Below, piece after piece: positions 16,471 to 25,201 of a DNA stretch of 53,485 nt (position 1 is its first letter; each line of letters opens with the position of its first letter). Under the pieces are notes generated by a model, which saw nothing but the letters and a program-made list of their open reading frames with translations, was not told the origin of the DNA and ran no database searches. The DNA comes from Erythrobacter sp. (GTDB lineage Bacteria > Pseudomonadota > Alphaproteobacteria > Sphingomonadales > Sphingomonadaceae): positions 1 through 53,485 of the forward strand of contig JAHEAV010000019.1 in assembly GCA_024642565.1 (NCBI GenBank). Reading direction: 5' to 3'. Made by a program: the position numbers and the translations under genes.

Positions 16471-16822
16471 CGCTCCCTCGTACGGTAGCCGGGAACAGAT
16501 AGCGGTCGGCGCCCACTGTCACGCCAAGCATCTGACCTTTGAGTTCGGTCGTCAATTCGTCTGCACCGTCAGCGCTGGTCAATCCGCGCCCATCGCTGAC
16601 TAATTCGAAACGACGGAAACTGCCATCGGGATGACGAACGACGACTATCCCCTTGCCCTCAACCGCAACCCGTTCGACCAGACACGACTGTGCAAATTGT
16701 TCGGCACCGCCCAGCGCACATTCAATCCGTTCAGCCCCCGCGTCGGCCTGTGGCTGACCATCACCGGATGAACAACCCGCAAGGCAGAGCACCAGAATTC
16801 CGGTTGCGACTGGTCGTATCAC
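16454..16822 (-). CDS. Small lipoprotein of unknown function
   Basis: A 122 aa protein with a lipoprotein signal (GILVLCLAGC, acylated Cys17) and a small domain that includes two further Cys residues (IECALGG, QSCLVER) which could form a disulfide, plus GKGIVVVRHPDGSFRRFELV. The latter suggests a beta-rich fold. I do not recognise a named family. It lies 4 nt after ilvD and overlaps the NAD(P)HX repair gene by 17 nt, so it is very likely expressed with both, though a functional link is not evident. Confidence 0.75.
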   Translation of the reverse strand: MIRPVATGILVLCLAGCSSGDGQPQADAGAERIECALGGAEQFAQSCLVERVAVEGKGIVVVRHPDGSFRRFELVSDGRGLTSADGADELTTELKGQMLGVTVGADRYLFPATVRGSDETAN

Positions 16823-16826
16823 CCGA

Positions 16827-18683
16827 TTAGCGCCGCCGCAGTTGTGTTACATCGCGCACAGCACCCCGCGCCGCACTGGTGGTCATCGCTGCATAGGCTT
16901 GCAGCGCTGCAGAAACAGCACGCTCGCGCGGTTCGGCAGGTTGCCACGCAGCATCGCCTTTCGCTTCCATTGCGGCACGGCGAAGCGCCAGATCCTGATC
17001 GCTGATCACGAGATTGATGGTGCGGCTGGGAATATCAATTGCGATGATGTCGCCATCTTCCACCAGGCCAATCGCACCCCCCTCGGCGGCCTCGGGCGAA
17101 GCGTGGCCGATCGACAAGCCCGACGTACCGCCCGAAAAGCGCCCGTCGGTAACCAGAGCGCAAGCTGCACCCAAACCCTTCGATTTGAGATAACTGGTCG
17201 GGTATAGCATTTCCTGCATACCGGGCCCGCCACGCGGCCCTTCATAGCGGATCACCACAACATCGCCTGCTACCACTTGTCCGGTCAGGATAGCGGTTAC
17301 GGCGGCGTCCTGGCTTTCGTAGACTTTGGCTGGCCCACTGAAGGTCAGAATGCTCTCATCAACTCCGGCCGTTTTCACGATACAGCCGTCCAGCGCGATG
17401 TTGCCGCCCAGCACTGCCAGTCCGCCATCCTTACTGAAGGCGTGCTCAGCGCTACGGATCACCCCGCCTTTCCGGTCGAGATCAACCTCATCCCACCGGC
17501 GCGATTGGCTAAAAGCAGTCTGCGTCGGTACGCCGCCCGGAGCCGCGCGAAAAAACTCGTGAACCTTGGGGTTGCCGGTGCGGGAGATGTCCCAATCGTC
17601 CAAAGCGTCGGCCAAAGTCGGGCTGTGAACCGTCGGCAAGGCCGTGTTCAGCAGCCCCGCACGATCCAATTCGCCCAGGATAGACATGATACCACCGGCG
17701 CGATGGACATCCTCCATATGAACGTCGCTCTTGGCAGGTGCGACCTTGCTCAGGCACGGCACGCGGCGGCTAAGCCGGTCGATATCGGTCATGGTGAAAT
17801 CTACGCCCGCCTCATGCGCTGCTGCAAGCAGATGCAGGACCGTGTTGGTCGAACCGCCCATCGCGATATCAAGCGACATCGCGTTTTCAAAGGCCCCAAA
17901 ACTGGCAATACTGCGCGGAAGCACGCTGGTATCATCTTCTTCGTAATAGCGTTTTGCCAGCGTCACGATGAGACGCCCTGCGCGGAGGAACAAATTCTTC
18001 CGGTCGGCGTGCGTAGCAAGGGTGGAGCCATTGCCTGGCAAAGACAGGCCCAATGCTTCTGTCAGGCAGTTCATCGAATTTGCCGTGAACATGCCTGAGC
18101 AACTGCCACACGTGGGACAGGCCGCACGCTCGATCGCAGCAACGTCTTCGTCGGAATATTGTTCGTCCGCTGCTGCGACCATCGCATCGACCAGATCGAG
18201 CGCCTTGGTCTTGCCGTTCAGTACAACCTTGCCCGCTTCCATCGGACCACCCGATACAAATACGACAGGAATATTGATCCGCATAGCTGCGTTGAGCATT
18301 CCGGGCGTTATCTTGTCGCAATTGGAAATACACACCATCGCATCGGCGCAATGGGCGTTGACCATATATTCCACGCTGTCTGCGATCAGGTCTCGGCTGG
18401 GCAGTGAATAGAGCATCCCGTCATGACCCATCGCAATCCCATCATCGACGGCAATGGTATTGAATTCTTTCGCGACGCCGCCAGCTGCCTCGATCTCACG
18501 CGCGACCAGCTGGCCGAGATCCTTCAAATGCACATGGCCAGGAACAAACTGGGTGAAGCTGTTCACCACGGCAATGATCGGCTTGCCGAAATCGCCATCC
18601 TTCATGCCTGTCGCACGCCACAATCCGCGTGCGCCAGCCATATTGCGGCCATGGGTGGTGGTGCGGGAACGATAGGCAGGCAT
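16827..18683 (-). CDS. ilvD: Dihydroxy-acid dehydratase
   Basis: The 618 aa enzyme of branched-chain amino acid synthesis that converts 2,3-dihydroxy-isovalerate and 2,3-dihydroxy-3-methylvalerate to the 2-keto acids. Fe-S cluster cysteines lie in [12 protein letters not shown] and [15 protein letters not shown], and the C-terminal [11 protein letters not shown] motif is present. I start it at ATG 18683 ([20 protein letters not shown], the usual N terminus), which has GGAG 6 nt upstream; the frame is open 24 nt further but without a site. The length equals that of E. coli IlvD. It heads a probable operon with the lipoprotein, NAD(P)HX repair and methyltransferase genes. Confidence 0.97.
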   Translation of the reverse strand: MPAYRSRTTTHGRNMAGARGLWRATGMKDGDFGKPIIAVVNSFTQFVPGHVHLKDLGQLVAREIEAAGGVAKEFNTIAVDDGIAMGHDGMLYSLPSRDLIADSVEYMVNAHCADAMVCISNCDKITPGMLNAAMRINIPVVFVSGGPMEAGKVVLNGKTKALDLVDAMVAAADEQYSDEDVAAIERAACPTCGSCSGMFTANSMNCLTEALGLSLPGNGSTLATHADRKNLFLRAGRLIVTLAKRYYEEDDTSVLPRSIASFGAFENAMSLDIAMGGSTNTVLHLLAAAHEAGVDFTMTDIDRLSRRVPCLSKVAPAKSDVHMEDVHRAGGIMSILGELDRAGLLNTALPTVHSPTLADALDDWDISRTGNPKVHEFFRAAPGGVPTQTAFSQSRRWDEVDLDRKGGVIRSAEHAFSKDGGLAVLGGNIALDGCIVKTAGVDESILTFSGPAKVYESQDAAVTAILTGQVVAGDVVVIRYEGPRGGPGMQEMLYPTSYLKSKGLGAACALVTDGRFSGGTSGLSIGHASPEAAEGGAIGLVEDGDIIAIDIPSRTINLVISDQDLALRRAAMEAKGDAAWQPAEPRERAVSAALQAYAAMTTSAARGAVRDVTQLRRR

Positions 18684-18703
18684 GGGGTACTCCGATTTCA
18701 ATG

Positions 18704-18731
18704 GCATCCGGATGCAATGGCACCACGGTGC
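18704..18731. promoter_or_regulatory. Two adjacent dyads upstream of ilvD
   Basis: GCATCCGGATGC (18704-18715) is a perfect 12-nt palindrome. Four bases further is GCACCACGGTGC (18720-18731), with 5-nt inverted arms. Both lie in the 118-nt gap upstream of ilvD, 21-48 nt before its ATG. They could be protein-binding sites or leader RNA hairpins. No leader peptide or branched-chain attenuator is seen. Confidence 0.35.
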
Positions 18732-18801
18732 TTGGCATTGGCAGCTAAACTACCCTAGCAGAAGCGCCAACCGAAACAGAAATTCTTGGGGCGAACGGCA
18801 A

Positions 18802-19533
18802 TCAAGCTTCCGACTGCAATGCCGACGCCACGCCACCAGCCACTTCAGCCACCAAGGATGCCCAGCGCGATTGCTGTGCCTTCGTCATGATTTCATCCTG
18901 ACGTATCTCAACGGTCAGATAGGGCCGCCCCTGCGCTTCTGCATGGCGATTCATCGTCGCGTTGAGCTGCTTGCCCGAATAGGGTTCGTTATCGCCCACG
19001 ATCAAACCCCGTTCCCCAAACAGGCGGATCGCGTGGCGCGCCGCCCGGTTATCCTGATTATACAGCAACGCGACCTGCCACGGGCGATCCTCTGCACGAC
19101 TTTCAAGTTTTGGCGTAAAGCTATGCAAGGATACAATAAGTTCAGGTCTGACGGCATCCAACCATTCGCCAAGTGCCGTATGATAGGGCCTGTGAAAACG
19201 TGCCAAACGTCCTTCGATATCGGCACCGATATTGCCAGGGATCGTATGTCCATCGCTCGACATCGGCACGAGACCGGGGGAATTCTCCGACCGGTGAAGA
19301 TCGCAAACCAGGCGGCTGACAGTCGCAATATGCGCCGCAATTCCGTGGCGGCGGCCCAATCGATCGGCAATGGCGTTGGTGCCGATATCGACCGCTATAT
19401 GGGTGTCGAGCAGTTCGTTCGGTATGCCCAAAGTAATATCGTCCGGCACAAAATTGGATGCATGATCTGCCACGCATACAATACCGCCGGGAGTTGGTTC
19501 GCCGACACGGCGGTAGGGTATACCATCAATCAT
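18802..19533 (-). CDS. N-formylglutamate amidohydrolase-like protein
   Basis: A protein of 243 aa of the HutG2/N-formylglutamate amidohydrolase family (PF05013). Conserved pieces are VADHASNFVPDD, a VSRLVCDLHRSEN segment, LIVSLHSFTP and VEIRQDEI; family members use a metal and hydrolyse N-formyl-glutamate or related N-acyl amino acids. I start it at ATG 19533, which overlaps the ispE stop (ATGA) and follows AAGGAAAG. No histidine-degradation genes are nearby, so the true substrate may differ. It is the last gene of the ETF-QO/ispE operon. Confidence 0.82.
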   Translation of the reverse strand: MIDGIPYRRVGEPTPGGIVCVADHASNFVPDDITLGIPNELLDTHIAVDIGTNAIADRLGRRHGIAAHIATVSRLVCDLHRSENSPGLVPMSSDGHTIPGNIGADIEGRLARFHRPYHTALGEWLDAVRPELIVSLHSFTPKLESRAEDRPWQVALLYNQDNRAARHAIRLFGERGLIVGDNEPYSGKQLNATMNRHAEAQGRPYLTVEIRQDEIMTKAQQSRWASLVAEVAGGVASALQSEA

Positions 19534-20342
19534 CGTAGCTTTCCTTGCATTTGCCACCAATCGGGATGTTTCATGGCGCAAACCTGTGCCGCCTCATACA
19601 AACTGTTCTCGTTGCGAAAGAGCGCAAAGCAGGTCGCGCCCGAACCGGACATTCGCGAGACAAAGGCACCGGTCTGCTTCAGCAGAGCCAGGACATCCGC
19701 GATGACAGGGCATAGTTCGATTGCCGCCGCCTCCAGATCGTTGCGCCCTTGCGCGGCGATTTGCGATGCAGGCCCTTCCGGCAATGCCCCGCGGTCCATC
19801 CCGTCCCACGCCGCAAACACCGGACCAGTCGCCAAGGGGGCCCGGGGGTTGACCAGCAGCACCGGCGTCCCCGCAAGGTCATTTGCGATAGGCTGAAGTT
19901 CGGTTCCCGTGCCGCGCCCAATACAGGTGAGACTTTCAACACAGGCCGGAACATCGGCGCCAAGCTGCGCTGCGCGAACGCGCCAGTCTGCAGGGAGGCC
20001 ATAGGCATCGCGGACCATGCGGAACACGGCCCCCGCATCTGCCGATCCGCCGCCAAGACCTGCGGCAACCGGCAGGTTCTTTTCCAGTCGAACGTTGAGA
20101 CCATCCGGCCGCGGAAGATCATTCAGCGCCTTGGCAACAATGTTGTCCAACGGATTGCTTAGCGCGGCCGCAAATTCGCCTATGGCAGTAACGCCGTCTG
20201 CTTCGGCTGGCCGCGCCACCAGCCTGTCCCCCCCATCGATGAAGGCGAAAAGCGTTTCCAGATCATGATATCCATCCTCCCGCCGCTTGCGAACATGCAG
20301 CGCGAGATTGATCTTGGCATAAGCAGTTTCGATGAGGGCCAA
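19530..20342 (-). CDS. ispE: 4-(cytidine 5'-diphospho)-2-C-methyl-D-erythritol kinase
   Basis: A GHMP kinase of 270 aa of the MEP (non-mevalonate) isoprenoid pathway, phosphorylating CDP-methylerythritol. The N terminus has AYAKINLALHV with the conserved Lys10, and the ATP loop is PVAAGLGGGSADAG (91-104). A C-terminal MSGSGATCFALF motif completes the GHMP signature. It starts 9 nt after the ETF-QO stop and overlaps the amidohydrolase-like gene by 4 nt. Confidence 0.95.
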   Translation of the reverse strand: MALIETAYAKINLALHVRKRREDGYHDLETLFAFIDGGDRLVARPAEADGVTAIGEFAAALSNPLDNIVAKALNDLPRPDGLNVRLEKNLPVAAGLGGGSADAGAVFRMVRDAYGLPADWRVRAAQLGADVPACVESLTCIGRGTGTELQPIANDLAGTPVLLVNPRAPLATGPVFAAWDGMDRGALPEGPASQIAAQGRNDLEAAAIELCPVIADVLALLKQTGAFVSRMSGSGATCFALFRNENSLYEAAQVCAMKHPDWWQMQGKLR

Positions 20343-20351
20343 GCGGCGCCC

Positions 20352-21998
20352 TCACATATTCGGATAGTTGGGCCCGCCGCCGCCTTCGGGCGTAGTCCAG
20401 TTGATGTTCTGGTTCGGGTCCTTGATGTCGCAGGTCTTGCAGTGAACACAGTTCTGCGAGTTGATCACATATTTGGGTTCAGCACCGTCCTCGATCACCC
20501 ATTCATAGACCCCTGCCGGGCAATAACGCGTGGATGGACCCGCAAAAACCTCCAGCTCGGAGCTTTCCTGCAGTGCAGGGTCTTCCACTTGCAAATGGCA
20601 CGGCTGGTCTTCAGCATGGTTGGTATAGCTGAAGGCAACGGAGGTCAGACGGTCAAAACTGATCACCCCGTCAGGTTTGGGGTAATCGACGGGCTTGAAC
20701 AGGTCCGCGCGCGCAGTCAGTTCGTAATCGGGTTCATGCTTCATCGAAATCGGCAGGCCGATCTTCAATTGCCGCATCCACATGTCCAGCCCGGCAATCA
20801 CCGTACCGACATCACCACCAAATTTGGCCACGGCAGGTTGCGCGTTCTGGACCAGCTTCAGTTCCTTGGCGATCCAGCTATCCCGCACTGCCGCATCGTA
20901 ATCGACCAGTTCGGAATGCTCGGCACCCCCCGCAATCGCTGCTGCCACGCTTTCCGCCGCCAACATGCCGCTCTTCATCGCGGTGTGACTGCCCTTGATC
21001 CTGGGCACATTGACGAAGCCCGCCGCACAGCCAATCAGTGCGCCGCCGGGGAAGGCCAACTTCGGCACGCTCTGCCAGCCACCTTCGTTAATCGCCCGCG
21101 CGCCATAAGAGACGCGCTTCCCGCCTTCGAGATACTCACGAATCGCCGGATGTTGTTTCCACCGCTGAAACTCCTGAAACGGCGAAACATAGGGGTTCTT
21201 GTAATCAAGTGCGGTCACGAAGCCGAGAGCCACCTGCCCATTTGCCTGATGGTAAAGGAACCCCCCACCCCAGCTATCCGTTTCGCTCAAGGGCCAGCCC
21301 TGAGTATGGATGACCCGGCCCGGCACGTGCTTTTCGGGATCGATATCCCACAGTTCCTTGATGCCCAGTCCATAGACTTGTGGCTGGCAATTCGCCTCCA
21401 GATCAAACCTGGATTTCATCTGCTTGGTCAGATTGCCGCGCGCACCCTCTGCGAACAGAGTATATTTCGCGTGGATTTCCATGCCCGGCTGATAATCCGG
21501 CTTGTGGCTTCCGTCTGCGGCGACGCCCATGTCCTGGGTAACCACACCGGACACCGCGCCAGCATCGTCAAACATCACCTCAGCAGCGGGGAAACCCGGA
21601 AACACCATCACGCCAAGCCCTTCGGCCTGTTCAGCCAGCCAGCGGGTGAGATTCCCCAATGACCCGGTGTAACAACCGTTGTTGGACATGAAGGGCGGCA
21701 TCAAAAGATGCGGAACGGAATAATGCTTACCCTTGCTGAGTACCCAGTGCCAATTGTCGGTCACCGGGGTTTCTGCCATCGGGCAATTCTGATCGCGCCA
21801 GTCCGGAAACAATTCGTCCAGCGATCTGGGGTCTACCACCGCACCTGACAGAATATGCGCGCCAATTTCGGACCCTTTTTCAAGCACGACCACTTCAAGC
21901 GCTTCATTGATCTGTTTGAGCCGGATCGCAGCCGCCAAACCGGCCACGCCCCCACCCACGATTACGACATCGCATGGCATCGATTCGCGTTCGCTCAT
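20352..21998 (-). CDS. Electron transfer flavoprotein-ubiquinone oxidoreductase
   Basis: A membrane-associated flavoenzyme of about 548 aa that passes electrons from ETF (fatty and amino acid oxidation) to ubiquinone. The FAD-binding VVIVGGGVAGLAAAIRL motif is at the N terminus. The C-terminal 4Fe-4S ferredoxin motif is NCVHCKTCDIKDPNQNI. I chose ATG 21998 (MSERESMPCDVV), preceded by GAGGAA; the frame is open to 22082, but that extension has no protein character. The length matches the family. It is divergent from the glycosylase-like gene across a 87-nt gap. Confidence 0.95.
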   Translation of the reverse strand: MSERESMPCDVVIVGGGVAGLAAAIRLKQINEALEVVVLEKGSEIGAHILSGAVVDPRSLDELFPDWRDQNCPMAETPVTDNWHWVLSKGKHYSVPHLLMPPFMSNNGCYTGSLGNLTRWLAEQAEGLGVMVFPGFPAAEVMFDDAGAVSGVVTQDMGVAADGSHKPDYQPGMEIHAKYTLFAEGARGNLTKQMKSRFDLEANCQPQVYGLGIKELWDIDPEKHVPGRVIHTQGWPLSETDSWGGGFLYHQANGQVALGFVTALDYKNPYVSPFQEFQRWKQHPAIREYLEGGKRVSYGARAINEGGWQSVPKLAFPGGALIGCAAGFVNVPRIKGSHTAMKSGMLAAESVAAAIAGGAEHSELVDYDAAVRDSWIAKELKLVQNAQPAVAKFGGDVGTVIAGLDMWMRQLKIGLPISMKHEPDYELTARADLFKPVDYPKPDGVISFDRLTSVAFSYTNHAEDQPCHLQVEDPALQESSELEVFAGPSTRYCPAGVYEWVIEDGAEPKYVINSQNCVHCKTCDIKDPNQNINWTTPEGGGGPNYPNM

Positions 21999-22061
21999 TC
22001 CGGTATTCCTCTGGCTTTCGACAATTGAAATCTGCCGGAAAGCCTTGATTGCTGACGCGCG

Positions 22062-22077
22062 GCAGGTCAAGACCTGC
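22062..22077. promoter_or_regulatory. Inverted repeat between ETF-QO and the glycosylase-like gene
   Basis: GCAGGTC-AA-GACCTGC has perfect 7-nt arms and lies 8 nt before the plus-strand ATG at 22086 and 63 nt before the ETF-QO start. The two-base centre suits a protein-binding dyad better than an RNA hairpin. On the minus strand it contains TTGACC, which could be a -35 element for ETF-QO, though no clear -10 lies at the right distance. Confidence 0.4.
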
Positions 22078-22085
22078 GCCAACCA

Positions 22086-22853
22086 ATGTCTGATCCAAAA
22101 ACGCCCGATCTAGCCGATGAATTCGCTGCTGCGCTGCAATGGTGGCGCATGGCCGGGGTCGATCATGACTATGATGACGTCGCGACATCCTGGCTTGCCG
22201 AGCCGCAAATGCAAGAACCGGACGGATCTGGCGAAACAGCGGCACCGCTGGTCTCTCCTGCCGAAAAAAAAGCTGTTTCTGCGCCGATAAAGGCGAGCCT
22301 CGGCGGGGATCGCGCATCATGGCCAAGCGATCTGGCCGCTTTCCATCATTGGTGGCTGACCGAACCAAGCCTCGACAGCGGAGGCAGCTTCCCCCGTATT
22401 TCACCGATAGGCAAAGTCGGCGCAAAATTGATGATAATCGTCTCCGAACCAGAAGAACAGGATCGCGACAAACTGCTGTCCGGACCGCGCGGAATATTCC
22501 TCGGAAATGTCCTCGCGGCGATGAACATCAAGGCCGATGAAGTTTACCTGGCAGCCGCCTTACCGCGGCACATGCCCCTGCCAGATTGGGATGAATTGCA
22601 GGCCACAGGGCTCGGCGATGTGCTTCATCATCATATTGCACTGGCTGCCCCGGAGAAGATTTGTGCCTTCGGACGCAACATCTGGCCGCTTTTCGGACAC
22701 GATTTGACGCAACCCTCTGCAAATTTACCCAATATCAACCATGACAGTCGCAGCGTCCCAATATTGGGCGCGGAAGGGTTGGCGGAATTGCTGCGATCGG
22801 CACCTCGACGGGAAAGATTTTGGCAACGCTGGCTTGAATGGACGGGTAACTGA
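22086..22853 (+). CDS. Uracil-DNA glycosylase-superfamily-like protein, divergent
   Basis: A 255 aa protein. The last 150 residues resemble the family-4/5 uracil-DNA glycosylase fold: LMIIVSEPEEQDRDKLLSG aligns by eye with the GEAPGxxED region, FLGNVLAAMNI with the following helix, VYLAAALPRHMP with the strand before the proline loop, and KICAFGRNIWPLFG with the late strand. The four Fe-S cysteines of family 4 and the His of the HPxxLLR motif are absent (the region reads GAEGLAELLRS). It may not excise uracil. The first 80 residues (WWRMAGVDHDYDD) look like a separate small helical part. It begins at ATG 22086 and is followed directly by the transglycosylase. Confidence 0.65.
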   Translation: MSDPKTPDLADEFAAALQWWRMAGVDHDYDDVATSWLAEPQMQEPDGSGETAAPLVSPAEKKAVSAPIKASLGGDRASWPSDLAAFHHWWLTEPSLDSGGSFPRISPIGKVGAKLMIIVSEPEEQDRDKLLSGPRGIFLGNVLAAMNIKADEVYLAAALPRHMPLPDWDELQATGLGDVLHHHIALAAPEKICAFGRNIWPLFGHDLTQPSANLPNINHDSRSVPILGAEGLAELLRSAPRRERFWQRWLEWTGN

Positions 22854-22854
22854 C

Positions 22855-24624
22855 GTGAAGCGTATGTCGGGCTTGAAACTGTCAGCCGCAGCATTGGGTG
22901 CGGCTTTGATCCTTGGCCATGCCGGAACAGCATGGGCCAATAGCAGCTCTGCAGTGTATTTCAGCAACCGCGCGCACAGCAATTCGGTCCCCGAACTACT
23001 CAGCCGCAGCGACCGGGACTATTACACTGCCCTGTTTGGCGCGATCGACAAGGAAGATTGGTCGAAAGTCAATTCAATGCTGGCCGATCGCACTGACGGA
23101 CCACTGCATGAAGTGGCCAAGGCCGAATTCTACCTCCACGCCAACAGTCCGAAGGTGGAACTTTCTGCGATTACGGCGTGGCTCGAGAAAGGCCGCAATC
23201 TGCCGCAGGCTGATCAATTGGCCCGGCTTGGCATAACCCGCGGCCTGCAGAGCGCCCCTGACTTGCCGCAACAGCAACAAATGGTTGCGCAGCCTTATGC
23301 TTCGAAACGCATCCGGCCCCGGACTGTTACCGATGGTTCGATGCCGGAAACGGTCAAGTCTGGCATTCTCGACCATATCAAGAACGACAATCCGGATGGT
23401 GCCCGCCAATTGCTGGACGGCATTGATGCCGGATTAAGCAGCGAAGCGCGGGCAGAATGGCGCCAGCGCGTCGCCTTCAGTTACTATATTGAGAACAACG
23501 ATCCCGCCGCGCTGGCCGTGGCGCAAACCGTCAAGGAAGGGTCTGGCGCCTGGGTTGCGGAGGGCGACTGGGTAGCCGGGCTGGCCGCCTGGCGCATGGG
23601 CGATTGCGAAACAGCATCATCGGCTTTCGAACGATCGGCGCAGGGATCAACCAATGTCGAATTGACTGCGGCAGCCTATTACTGGGCCAGCCGCGCCTAT
23701 ATCCGTTGCCGCGCCCCTGAAAAGGCGCAGGAACTGCTGCGCGGTGCCGCGCGCATGGACGAAACCCTCTACGGTATGCTTGCCGCCGAACAGTTGGATC
23801 AAGCTCTGCCACGCGCCAACCAGACCCCAGACTTCAATCTGGCTGACTGGCAGAGGGTCCGCGATGTTGAAAATGTCCGCACCACGGTTGCGCTGGCCGA
23901 AATAGGGCGGGACAATCTCGCCGACGAAGTGCTCCGCCATCAGGCCGAAATTGGCGCTGCGAACCAATATGGCGAATTATCGCGGCTGGCGCGAGAACTG
24001 GGGCTGCCCTCCACCCAGCTCTGGATGGCGCATAACGCGCCCCGCGGGGCATCAGCCGAACCGGCTTTGCGATACCCCGCCCCGCGTTGGCAGCCGAGCA
24101 CCGGATGGAAAGTCGATCCGGCACTGGCTTTTGCTCATGCCTTGCAGGAATCGAATTTCCGCACAGCCGTGGTCAGCCCTGCCCAGGCCAAGGGACTGAT
24201 GCAGATCACGCCAATCACCGTGCGTGAACATGCACCGCGCCTCAACATGACCGCCAGCTATGTTGATCTGACCAATCCATCGGTCAATCTGGCTTTCGGC
24301 CAGCAGAACCTGGAAATGCTGCGCGACAGCGGTGCGACGGGCGGACTGCTGCCCAAGATCATGGCCGCCTACAACGCCGGGCTGAGTCCGGTTACACGGT
24401 GGAACACTGAAATCAGGGATCAGGGCGACCCGCTGCTCTACATGGAATCCATCCCCTATTGGGAAACGCGCGGCTATGTCGCAATCGTGATGCGCAATTA
24501 CTGGATGTATGAGCGGCAGGCTGGCGGCGCTTCGGAAAGCCGGGTGGCCCTGGCACAAGGCATGTGGCCTACGTTCCCCGGCCTTGCGGGCGGCACCGGC
24601 GTTCGTATCATGGCCCGGAAATGA
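22855..24624 (+). CDS. Soluble lytic murein transglycosylase (Slt70-like)
   Basis: A periplasmic family-1 lytic transglycosylase of 589 aa. It has a signal peptide (LSAAALGAALILGHAGTAWA) and an Ala-rich helical superhelix (about 50-440) like the doughnut of Slt70. The C-terminal SLT domain has the catalytic Glu in FAHALQESNF, then AKGLMQITP and MAAYNAGLSPVTRW. It cleaves peptidoglycan glycan strands to anhydro-muropeptides. GTG 22855 or ATG 22864 is the start: both leave a good signal peptide, and both follow the previous stop immediately. The frame is open to 22741, but that would overlap the upstream gene by over 100 nt. Confidence 0.92.
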   Translation: MKRMSGLKLSAAALGAALILGHAGTAWANSSSAVYFSNRAHSNSVPELLSRSDRDYYTALFGAIDKEDWSKVNSMLADRTDGPLHEVAKAEFYLHANSPKVELSAITAWLEKGRNLPQADQLARLGITRGLQSAPDLPQQQQMVAQPYASKRIRPRTVTDGSMPETVKSGILDHIKNDNPDGARQLLDGIDAGLSSEARAEWRQRVAFSYYIENNDPAALAVAQTVKEGSGAWVAEGDWVAGLAAWRMGDCETASSAFERSAQGSTNVELTAAAYYWASRAYIRCRAPEKAQELLRGAARMDETLYGMLAAEQLDQALPRANQTPDFNLADWQRVRDVENVRTTVALAEIGRDNLADEVLRHQAEIGAANQYGELSRLARELGLPSTQLWMAHNAPRGASAEPALRYPAPRWQPSTGWKVDPALAFAHALQESNFRTAVVSPAQAKGLMQITPITVREHAPRLNMTASYVDLTNPSVNLAFGQQNLEMLRDSGATGGLLPKIMAAYNAGLSPVTRWNTEIRDQGDPLLYMESIPYWETRGYVAIVMRNYWMYERQAGGASESRVALAQGMWPTFPGLAGGTGVRIMARK

Positions 24625-24635
24625 TGCGCTGAATT

Positions 24636-25163
24636 ATGGCAATCGATCCGGATCGCCTGTTTAAACCCATCACTATTGCCGTGCTGACCGTTTCCGACAC
24701 GCGCACCGCTGAAAATGATACTTCGGGGGACATTCTGGCCGAACGGATCAAAGCGGCCGGACACCATTTGGGCGAACGCGCCATTATTCGCGATGATGCA
24801 GGCGCCGTTGCCGCGAAGCTTGGTGACTGGATCGCGGATCAAGCCATCGATGCCGTGGTAACTACTGGCGGCACGGGCCTTACCGGGCGCGATGTCACGC
24901 CTGAGGCCCTCGACCGGGTCAAGGACAAGGACATCCCCGGCTTCGGCGAATTGTTCCGTTGGCTGAGTTACAAGAGCATCGGCACCAGCACTGTGCAGAG
25001 CCGGGCTTGCGCCGTGGTTGCGCGCGGAACTTACATCTTCGCCCTTCCCGGATCCAATGGCGCCGTAAGAGACGGGTGGGACGGTATCTTGGCCGAGCAG
25101 TTGGACAGCCGCAATCGCCCCTGTAATTTTGTGGAACTCATGCCGCGGCTGCGCGAGGTATAG
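24636..25163 (+). CDS. moaB: Molybdenum cofactor biosynthesis protein B
   Basis: A MoaB/MogA-family protein of 175 aa. The molybdopterin-binding motifs are [33 protein letters not shown] and [15 protein letters not shown]. It is thought to adenylylate molybdopterin before molybdenum insertion, or to be a redundant MogA-like protein. It starts 11 nt after the transglycosylase stop and may be co-transcribed with it. No other molybdenum-cofactor genes are present in the window. Confidence 0.93.
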   Translation: MAIDPDRLFKPITIAVLTVSDTRTAENDTSGDILAERIKAAGHHLGERAIIRDDAGAVAAKLGDWIADQAIDAVVTTGGTGLTGRDVTPEALDRVKDKDIPGFGELFRWLSYKSIGTSTVQSRACAVVARGTYIFALPGSNGAVRDGWDGILAEQLDSRNRPCNFVELMPRLREV

Positions 25164-25201
25164 CCCTTTTCAGCCGGTAATGTTCTGTGTATGTTCCCAC
25201 A

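Noticed and set aside
18682-19896. A 404-codon plus-strand frame over the amidohydrolase-like gene and the end of ispE
   Set aside because: The coding strand is minus for both genes, with intact family motifs; the plus frame is Arg/Ser/Cys-rich shadow sequence.
20265-21662. A 465-codon plus-strand frame opposite ETF-QO
   Set aside because: The minus strand carries an unmistakable ETF-QO; the opposite frame has no recognisable motif.
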